The notes under the pieces: generated by a model
The model's database searches: none
Seen by the model: the letters and a program-made list of their open reading frames with translations, nothing else
Told to the model about the DNA's origin: nothing
DNA from: Candidatus Methanocomedens sp.
GTDB taxonomy: Archaea > Halobacteriota > Methanosarcinia > Methanosarcinales > Methanocomedenaceae
Length of the DNA: 13,333 nucleotides
Assembly (NCBI GenBank): GCA_013374385.1
Contig: QBUR01000182.1
Location: 1 to 13,333, forward strand
Direction of reading: 5' to 3'
Shown: piece by piece, positions 7,541 through 13,333 of the stretch
Position numbering within the stretch: the first letter of the stretch is position 1
Layout of the letters: every line of letters starts with the position of its first letter
Translations under genes and position numbers: made by a program

Positions 7541-10500
7541 TTATATCCCCTCCCCATAAGCTTTTATTACAGCCATTATCTGTGGTGTTGTGAAATGTCT
7601 TGCAGTTATTGCACCGGTCGGACATTCAGCTGCACAGCATCCGCATCCTTTGCATACAGCCGGGTTGATCTCGCTCTTCTTGGTGATATATACGATTTCC
7701 TCAGTCTCGACCGTGACCTCTTTGAGTTCAGGTGCTTTATATGGACATACCAGGGTACATCGGCCGCAGCCAATGCACAACTCAGAGTCAACCACTGAAA
7801 CATTTCCTATAGTCTCAAGGAAATCCCTTGAAAGGATAGTACATGCACGGGACGCAGCCGCAGATGCCTGGCTGACAGATTCGTCGACCAGTTTAGGTGC
7901 CTGTGATGTTCCTGCAAGGAACACACCATCGGTCGCACATTCTACAGGCCGCAGTTTAATATGCGCCTCCAGGAAGAACCTGTTAGCATCCAGTGTTACC
8001 TTAAACATCGGTGCGATCAGTTCATTTGTTTCGGGAGTGACCATCGGCGCACTCAAGACCATCAGGTCGTAATTGATCTCGAAATCCATATTCATCAGGT
8101 GATCGTATACACGCACTGATTTTTCGCTCACTACTGGTTCATTGTCCTCAGTATAGCGCATAAATACCACACCAAGTTCCCTGGCTTTTGTATACAGCTC
8201 CTCCCAGACCCCAAAGGTCCTGATATCCCGGTATAATATAGTGATATTTCTATCAGGATCGGATTCTTTGAGCCGGATGGCATTCTTCACAGCAACAGTA
8301 CAGCATGCCCTGGAACAGTAAGGCCTTTCGTCATTTCGCCCGCCGGCACACTGTATAATCACTACATTCTTAGCATCCACACCCTCATCCAGTCTCTGTT
8401 CAAGCTGGCTCTGGGTTATGATATTCGAATATTCGCCGTATGAGAAGTAACCTTCAGGCTCAAGTTCATTGGCACCGGTAGCAATAATAGCTACACCGAA
8501 CTCAATATCCTCATCAACATTCGCACCTTTGATGTGACCCTTGAAATTACCCATGGAACCTTCCTGTTCGGTCAGTTCAGTTTCTTTATGCACAGTAATA
8601 TTCGGGTTGGATTCTACTTTCTGAACTATGGGTTCCAGTACTTCCTTAGTAGTGCGTCCGTCCTGGAGATGTGTGAACTTAAGCAGCATCCCTCCCAGCT
8701 CAGACTCTTTCTCAAGAAGCGTCACTTTGAAATCTTTTTCAGCAATATCAAGTGCAGCGGTCATACCTGCGATACCTCCACCGAGCACAAGAGCGTTATT
8801 GTTGAACTCAATTTTCTCCTGGTACAAGGGCTGTAGCAAGTTGGCTCTTGAAACACTCATCCTGACAATATCCTTGGCTTTTTTGGTCGCTTCTTCTTTA
8901 TCATTCTGGTGAACCCAGCTGCAGTGTTCCCTGATATTTGCCAGCTCGAACAAATAAGGGTTAAGTCCGGCTTCCATCAGTGTTTCCCTGAATAACGGCT
9001 CATGGGTTCTTGGTGTGCATGATGCAACTACCATATGGTTCAGGTTATGCTCTTTTACCAGATCCGCAATACCTGCAAGACTATCCGTACTGCAGGCATA
9101 TACTTCCTCTTTTGCGAAAGCAACATGCGGCAGTGTCTTTGCATACTCTACTACATCAGGTACATCTACTATATTGCCAATGTTTATCCCGCAGCGGCAT
9201 ACTACTACACCGGTCCTGATCTCATCACCCATACCCCTCTCAGGCGGGTACTTTTTCTCAGTTACCAGAGTTCCTCTTACACTGGATAACAGCGATGATG
9301 CTTTACTGGCAGCGCCGCTGGCATCTGCAACAGTGTCAGGGATATCCTTTGGAGCCTGCATTGCCCCGCAAACGAAAATACCAGGTTTTGACGTCTCCAA
9401 TGGACTGTCGATCTTTGTCTTGACAAATTCGTTATCATCCATCTCCACGCCTGCTATCTGCGCCAGGTTCTTACTGCTCTTAGAGGGTGTAAGTCCGATA
9501 GACAGCACAATCATATCAAATTCTTCGCGTTTAATCCCGCTGCCGTCCTCTGCCTCATATTTTAATGAGATATTATCTGTTACAGGGTCAACTTCCACAC
9601 CAGACGGCCGGCTGTTGATAAAGCGTATTCCCTTCTCGTTCTTGGCCTTCTGGTAGAATTCCTCGAATCCCTTACCAAAAGCCCGTACATCAATATTGAA
9701 AATAGTAGTCTCAAGATCAAGATCGTGTTCCATAGCCACCATAGCTTCCTTGGTAGCATACATACAGCAAACACTGCTACAGGTATTGCGGCCGATCTCA
9801 GGACTGCGCGAACCTATACACTGTATCCAGGCTATCCTTTTCGGATGTGATCCATCAGCAAGCGTCACATGACCTTCAAAGGGTCCTGATGAACTCAGTT
9901 GCCTCTCGAATTCCAGGGAGGTGACAACATTGGGATGGTCGACCCTGTACTGCTCCAGATTTGAAGCATCGTAGGGTTCAAACCCTGTATTCAGGATAAT
10001 ACTTCCCACATTGATGTCTACCTCTTTGTCCGTATCCTCAAAGTTGATAGCATCGTTCTCGCATGCTTTCTGGCAGTTGCCGCATTTACCTTTTGTCAGA
10101 TATAAACAGTGTTCCGCATCAATGGTAAATACTCTAGGTACTGCCTGTGGGAATGCAAGGTAGATGGCTTTTCTGTTATTCTGGCCTTCATTGTATTCAT
10201 CAGGCACTTTTACAGGACATTTGGAAACGCACAACTCACAGGCAGTACACTTATCATAATCAACATATGTAGCCTTTTTCTTTACAGTTACTGTGAAATC
10301 ACCGGGTTCACCTTCAATCCCTGTGATCTCACTGTAGGTCATGAGTTCAATATTAGGATGGCGGGCCACTTCAGCCAGTTTGGGAGACAGCGTACACATT
10401 GAACAGTCCAGTGTGGGGAATGTCTTATCCAGCTGGGCCATCTTGCCTCCAATGGTTGTGCTACTCTCGATCAAATAAACCTTCAATCCGCTGCTTGCCA

Positions 10501-10570
10501 GATCAATGGCACTCTGGATACCGGCTATTCCTCCGCCGGCAATAGCCACAGCACCCACTAATTTACTCAT
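7541..10570 (-). CDS. Two-headed HdrA fusion protein (1009 residues)
   Basis: Two HdrA-type flavin units are joined in one chain. Half 1 (about 1-435) starts directly at the FAD domain (GGGIAG 12-17, GGKMAQLDKTFP from 41). It has an inserted ferredoxin domain (C108, C111, C114, C118; C155, C163, C166, C170, the last set with an unusual 7-residue gap) but no N-terminal Cys domain and no C-terminal ferredoxin. Half 2 (about 450-1009) has the N-terminal Cys domain (C458, C460, C493, C518, C550), an FAD domain with GGGIAG 597-602, and a C-terminal ferredoxin (C932, C935, C938, C942; C973, C976, C979, C983). It lacks the inserted ferredoxin and the LDKTFP segment. I chose the ATG at 10570, which overlaps the hdrB stop by 8 nt behind AGAGGTGG; an upstream ATG at 10615 lies within hdrB and has no good ribosome site. 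It probably contacts HdrB/HdrC. The layout also recalls QmoA followed by QmoB. Confidence 0.88.
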   Translation of the reverse strand: MSKLVGAVAIAGGGIAGIQSAIDLASSGLKVYLIESSTTIGGKMAQLDKTFPTLDCSMCTLSPKLAEVARHPNIELMTYSEITGIEGEPGDFTVTVKKKATYVDYDKCTACELCVSKCPVKVPDEYNEGQNNRKAIYLAFPQAVPRVFTIDAEHCLYLTKGKCGNCQKACENDAINFEDTDKEVDINVGSIILNTGFEPYDASNLEQYRVDHPNVVTSLEFERQLSSSGPFEGHVTLADGSHPKRIAWIQCIGSRSPEIGRNTCSSVCCMYATKEAMVAMEHDLDLETTIFNIDVRAFGKGFEEFYQKAKNEKGIRFINSRPSGVEVDPVTDNISLKYEAEDGSGIKREEFDMIVLSIGLTPSKSSKNLAQIAGVEMDDNEFVKTKIDSPLETSKPGIFVCGAMQAPKDIPDTVADASGAASKASSLLSSVRGTLVTEKKYPPERGMGDEIRTGVVVCRCGINIGNIVDVPDVVEYAKTLPHVAFAKEEVYACSTDSLAGIADLVKEHNLNHMVVASCTPRTHEPLFRETLMEAGLNPYLFELANIREHCSWVHQNDKEEATKKAKDIVRMSVSRANLLQPLYQEKIEFNNNALVLGGGIAGMTAALDIAEKDFKVTLLEKESELGGMLLKFTHLQDGRTTKEVLEPIVQKVESNPNITVHKETELTEQEGSMGNFKGHIKGANVDEDIEFGVAIIATGANELEPEGYFSYGEYSNIITQSQLEQRLDEGVDAKNVVIIQCAGGRNDERPYCSRACCTVAVKNAIRLKESDPDRNITILYRDIRTFGVWEELYTKARELGVVFMRYTEDNEPVVSEKSVRVYDHLMNMDFEINYDLMVLSAPMVTPETNELIAPMFKVTLDANRFFLEAHIKLRPVECATDGVFLAGTSQAPKLVDESVSQASAAASRACTILSRDFLETIGNVSVVDSELCIGCGRCTLVCPYKAPELKEVTVETEEIVYITKKSEINPAVCKGCGCCAAECPTGAITARHFTTPQIMAVIKAYGEGI

Positions 10571-11468
10571 TTGCACCACCTCTGATTCTCTCGATCTTTT
10601 TATTAAATTCTTCATTTACTATCAGGTTCTGGTTAATACCCAGTTCACTTAGTGGAAGACCCATAGCAAGTCCCAGAAGCTGTGAATAATGCACAACAGG
10701 TATATCATACACTTTATTGAATTTCTTCTTGATCTCTGTCTGGCCTACATCAAACTGCAGGTGACAGAAAGGACATGCATCAATGATACAATCCACTCCG
10801 GCTGCTTTCATGTGCTCCAGTTTATTCATAACCATCTGGAGTGAAGTATCAAGTACTGCCGTACGTGCACCTCCACCAGCTCCGCAGCATGCCATTTTAT
10901 CCTCATAGTCTACACTGGTAGCTCCTGTTGCTTCCACAAGTTCATCAAAGAACCTGGGGTTCTCTGTGCTTCCAAGATGCCTCTCTTTACTTGGTTTGAC
11001 CAGATGGCATCCGTAGTGAAGTGCAATGTTGAGGTCCATAGGGATGGTAACTGCTGCTTTGATCTTTTCAACTCCAACTTCCTGGGAAAGGTACTCGATA
11101 ATGTGGCGCACTTCGATTGTACCTTTAAATTCATGTCCGATCTCCTTCAGTATCTTATTAACTTCTTCTTTGAGTTTCGGATCTTCTTTCATGATATTGT
11201 TGGCATCGACCAGCGATCCAAAACACCCGTTGCAGACAGTCAGGATATCCAGTCCCATCTCTTCCGACAGCGTTACATTCCTGGATGCCAGTGAAAGCCA
11301 TGTGATCTTGTCAAATGACCTGAACACACCAGGAGCCGGACAGCAGGAAGCACCTTTAAGGTCTACCAGTTCAATGCCCAGTTTTTCAAGTGTCTTTATA
11401 GTAGCAGCTTCTATGCCAGGATATCTGTTGGGTGCAATGCAACCCAGGAAGAATGATAATTTACTCAT
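10563..11468 (-). CDS. hdrB: Heterodisulfide reductase subunit B
   Basis: HdrB is the catalytic subunit of soluble heterodisulfide reductase. It binds two non-cubane [4Fe-4S] clusters that cleave or form CoM-S-S-CoB. Both CCG domains are complete in these 301 residues: C10, C42, C43, C79, C82 and C154, C194, C195, C232, C235. This spacing matches classical methanogen HdrB closely, so full activity is plausible. The ATG overlaps the hdrC stop (ATGA), and GGAGG lies upstream inside hdrC. The end overlaps the HdrA fusion start by 8 nt. The adjacent HdrC and HdrA genes fit a standard HdrABC core. Confidence 0.94.
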   Translation of the reverse strand: MSKLSFFLGCIAPNRYPGIEAATIKTLEKLGIELVDLKGASCCPAPGVFRSFDKITWLSLASRNVTLSEEMGLDILTVCNGCFGSLVDANNIMKEDPKLKEEVNKILKEIGHEFKGTIEVRHIIEYLSQEVGVEKIKAAVTIPMDLNIALHYGCHLVKPSKERHLGSTENPRFFDELVEATGATSVDYEDKMACCGAGGGARTAVLDTSLQMVMNKLEHMKAAGVDCIIDACPFCHLQFDVGQTEIKKKFNKVYDIPVVHYSQLLGLAMGLPLSELGINQNLIVNEEFNKKIERIRGGANE

Positions 11469-12001
11469 GATGTTTCCTCCTTATCAACAACAAGTTTATC
11501 AAAACCGGTAATCTTTAACAGTTTTTGAACCTCGCCCAGTGCATCCTCAAACTTATGCACAGTAGGCGGAGTATCATCCAGTCCTACGTCCTTGCGCTTC
11601 TCTTTAGCTTCGTCATTAATTGGAACTGCATGTCCCAACTTAATCACCAACTGGCTTACTTTTCTGTGATTATCATGCATGATACCATTTTGGATCGCAA
11701 TGGTCCTGATCTTTAGCAAGGTATCCACATTCTTCACACCCTGGGGACACCTCTCCTGGCACTTGTAACATGTAGTACAGTACCAGAGATATGGGCTGTT
11801 CAACAGGGCATCCTTCATGCCAAGGTTTGCCATACGCAGGAACTTACGGATATTGTATTCGGGTTCCAGTTCGGCCATAGGACATCCGGAAGTACATCCT
11901 GTACAGTTAAAACACAGGGTAATTTTATCGGCATCCGGTTCCTTGAACACCTCGTCCCTGAACTCCATATCAAAATCAGATGTTTTAATAATGTCACTCA
12001 T
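11465..12001 (-). CDS. hdrC: Heterodisulfide reductase subunit C
   Basis: HdrC is the small ferredoxin-like subunit that relays electrons between HdrA and the catalytic HdrB. The 178-residue product has two classical [4Fe-4S] motifs, C30, C33, C36, C40 and C75, C78, C81, C85, with the PQGVKNVDTLLKIR context usual for HdrC, and a helical tail. The start at 12001 has GGAGGT 8 nt upstream and lies 1 nt after the stop of the HdrD-like gene. An in-frame ATG at 12085 would add 28 residues that are only the antisense-free tail of the upstream gene read in another frame, so I rejected it. The 4-nt overlap with hdrB implies coupled translation. Confidence 0.94.
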   Translation of the reverse strand: MSDIIKTSDFDMEFRDEVFKEPDADKITLCFNCTGCTSGCPMAELEPEYNIRKFLRMANLGMKDALLNSPYLWYCTTCYKCQERCPQGVKNVDTLLKIRTIAIQNGIMHDNHRKVSQLVIKLGHAVPINDEAKEKRKDVGLDDTPPTVHKFEDALGEVQKLLKITGFDKLVVDKEETS

Positions 12002-12002
12002 A

Positions 12003-13055
12003 TTACTTACCTCCCATCTGCTCGGCAAGGAACACTGTAAGGTCCTTAATATCGTAATCGTACTTCTCGACCGATTCCTGTTCATCCTTCATGCAGTTCA
12101 GGTGGGCCAGGCACTTGGGACAGGTAGTAATAAGTACCTGTGCATCCACGTCCCTTGCCTCGTCAAGCCGGGCCTTTCTCAAGGCCTTGCTTTTATCATT
12201 ACAATTCATCATTGAACTTACACCGCAACACCAGGCATCGTTCTTGTTGTGTTTCATTTCCACTACTTCACTGCCTGCCTTGGCAAGTGCTTCCCTGGGT
12301 GCATCGTATTCACCCATATGCCTACCCAGCCTGCACGCATCATGGTATGTCACCCTGGTCCCTGAATCGATACCCAGATCGGCATCTTTCAAGACCTGAC
12401 TGATATGAACAACCTCTATGGGCAGGTCATAGTCCTGGCTCAATGTGCGGTAACATTCTGCACATGATGTGACCAGCTTTTCGATACCACTCTCTTTTAT
12501 AATCCTGGTATTATGTTCTTTTAGTTTCTCGAAAGTTCCTTTGTCCCCTTGCCAGAGCTGGTCATGCCCACAGCATTTCATCTGCATAAGTTTGGGGTCC
12601 TGGTCTATACTTTTTAGTAATTTCATTGATGATTCTGAAATTGCTTTGAAATCCACATCCAGATCGAAGAACATATCATGAAAATCGAGACAACCGGGAT
12701 AATAACCGATCTTTGATTCGCTGTTTCCTACCTCATCGAGGCTGGTTTTGCTCTCATCCATATCTGTCATAATATCAGTTAATAGGGTGAAGACTCCCTT
12801 ATGAACTAATTCACCACCTTCCTTTCCAACCCTTTCTTCCTTTACAAATTCAGGATAGTCAACGCCCTGCGGGCAGCTGTCATAACAGAGACCGCAAGTC
12901 AGGCAGTTCCAGATATCATCTGAATCTATCCCGTATACGTTATTGTTGTAAATGGTGCTTCTCGGGGAGGTCTTGACAACCCTCCTGACCGGACAAATGG
13001 CAGTGCATTTTCCACATTGATAACAAAGTTGAATATTAGACGACGTTTCACTCAC
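12003..13055 (-). CDS. HdrC-HdrB fusion protein (HdrD-like)
   Basis: In 350 residues this protein combines an HdrC-like part with two [4Fe-4S] motifs (C11, C14, C17, C21; C51, C54, C57, C61) and an HdrB-like part with two complete CCG domains (C122, C161, C162, C198, C201; C241, C276, C277, C312, C315). This is the HdrD layout, but shorter than membrane-associated HdrD (about 400), and no HdrE cytochrome is encoded next to it. It may be a second catalytic head or an electron relay in the complex. Other CCG-domain thiol or lactate oxidoreductase families share this fold. It is the first gene of the operon. The start is a GTG directly preceded by an in-frame TAG, so no longer frame exists. The AGGT ribosome-like site is only 2 nt away, which is unusually close. 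Confidence 0.87.
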   Translation of the reverse strand: MSETSSNIQLCYQCGKCTAICPVRRVVKTSPRSTIYNNNVYGIDSDDIWNCLTCGLCYDSCPQGVDYPEFVKEERVGKEGGELVHKGVFTLLTDIMTDMDESKTSLDEVGNSESKIGYYPGCLDFHDMFFDLDVDFKAISESSMKLLKSIDQDPKLMQMKCCGHDQLWQGDKGTFEKLKEHNTRIIKESGIEKLVTSCAECYRTLSQDYDLPIEVVHISQVLKDADLGIDSGTRVTYHDACRLGRHMGEYDAPREALAKAGSEVVEMKHNKNDAWCCGVSSMMNCNDKSKALRKARLDEARDVDAQVLITTCPKCLAHLNCMKDEQESVEKYDYDIKDLTVFLAEQMGGK

Positions 13056-13081
13056 CTACCTATTAGATTCTCACTTTAATT

Positions 13082-13144
13082 ATGCCTATTAAGCATTTCG
13101 TTTTAAATATCTGGTTCAAATAAAGATGCATTAGTGCTAAGCAT
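13082..13144 (-). promoter_or_regulatory. Likely promoter of the Hdr/Fdh operon with two flanking palindromes
   Basis: On the minus strand ATATTTAAAA (13101-13110) is a good archaeal TATA-like element. Initiation about 25 nt downstream would give a leader of roughly 20-25 nt before the GTG at 13055. Two imperfect palindromes with shared ends flank it: ATGCCTATTAAGCAT at 13082-13096 and ATGCATTAGTGCTAAGCAT at 13126-13144 (plus strand), both beginning ATGC and ending TAAGCAT. They could be operators for one regulator. Element identity is inferred from position and sequence only. Confidence 0.4.
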
Positions 13145-13333
13145 GATGTTTCACGGAAAGGAAATTTAGGGATTATTGCTAATCCGGACAATTTTCATTC
13201 ACCATAGCTATTATTAAAAAACTGTTATTTGCGCACTTTATTAAATGATCTTTAATAAGAGTCATTTTTAGAGTCATTATTATTACCGGGCATATGTTAT
13301 TTTTCTAATATATAGAGATATAGCATTTATATT
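13145..13333. other. AT-rich non-coding upstream region with short repeats
   Basis: No gene is visible here. Structure seen: a small palindrome GGATTA-TTGC-TAATCC at 13170-13185; a perfect 8-bp inverted repeat TTATTAAA/TTTAATAA with loop TGATC at 13238-13258; and a direct repeat AGAGTCATT at 13258-13266 and 13270-13278, 12 bp apart. These may be upstream control sites of the operon or belong to a neighbouring gene outside the window. Confidence 0.35.

Noticed and set aside
9015..9656. 213-codon open frame on the plus strand
   Set aside because: Antisense to the first half of the HdrA fusion, with the complete motif set on the minus strand.
7541..10570. Possible assembly error or frameshift joining two hdrA genes
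   Set aside because: The linker (about residues 430-450) is in frame and has normal composition, and the two halves have different, complementary domains, unlike a duplicated read. Still worth checking in raw reads.
10571..10615. 15-residue N-terminal extension of the HdrA fusion from an ATG at 10615
   Set aside because: It lies within hdrB; the ATG at 10570 has AGAGGTGG upstream and begins right before the flavin-binding fold.
12002..12085. 28-residue N-terminal extension of HdrC from an ATG at 12085
   Set aside because: It lies wholly within the HdrD-like gene in another frame; the ATG at 12001 has a GGAGGT site at 8 nt and gives the normal HdrC length.
1..13333. CRISPR arrays, tRNA, rRNA
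   Set aside because: I saw no regularly spaced repeats, no tRNA cloverleaf sequence and no rRNA-like stretch in the non-coding parts.

Overview
The window reads as chromosomal DNA of a methane-cycling archaeon. Nearly all of its coding capacity is one gene cluster for cytoplasmic heterodisulfide reductase (Hdr)-type electron transfer. Hdr A, B, C and D-like subunits, two MvhD adaptors and an F420-type FdhB/FrhB subunit point to a methanogen-related euryarchaeon, including anaerobic methane or alkane oxidisers of the Methanosarcinales/ANME sort. The moderate GC content, GGAGG/GGTG ribosome binding sites, AT-rich TATA-like elements and T-run terminators fit this. I cannot fix the genus from sequence alone.

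Layout: positions 1-160 hold a leader with a 14-bp palindrome. A plus-strand AzgA-type (NCS2) purine permease gene occupies 161-1471 and is followed by a hairpin/T-run terminator. The 430-bp gap to about 1901 holds no convincing gene. It does hold a 126-134 bp inverted-repeat unit that looks like a MITE or IS remnant, a strong hairpin at 1698-1732, and a terminator at 1861-1896 that closes the opposing operon. From 13055 down to 1902 the minus strand carries ten genes with essentially no gaps (stop/start overlaps, abutting codons or 1-nt gaps). In transcription order they are an HdrC-HdrB fusion (HdrD-like), hdrC, hdrB, a double-length hdrA fusion of 1009 residues, mvhD, a standard hdrA, a second mvhD, fdhB/frhB-like, a short fdhA-like molybdopterin oxidoreductase gene, and a 63-residue protein of unknown function. 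The region 13056-13333 is non-coding and carries the likely promoter, with two similar imperfect palindromes on either side of a TATA-like element.

How the genes fit together (inference from family knowledge): HdrB, and possibly the HdrD-like protein, would handle CoM-SH/CoB-SH and the heterodisulfide at non-cubane clusters bound by CCG motifs. HdrC would wire HdrB to HdrA. The flavin-bearing HdrA units would split or merge electrons between high- and low-potential carriers such as ferredoxin. MvhD would pass electrons between HdrA and the FdhB/FdhA-like pair, which takes the place of the [NiFe] hydrogenase MvhAG, absent here. The cluster therefore looks like a hydrogenase-free bifurcating or confurcating complex linking thiols, ferredoxin and F420 (or formate, or another Mo/W substrate).

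The most unusual parts are the two-headed HdrA with complementary domain losses; the short FdhA-like subunit, which keeps a candidate catalytic Cys-His but seems to lack the formate-binding Arg; the presence of two HdrB-type catalytic modules; and the uncharacterised small protein at the operon end.
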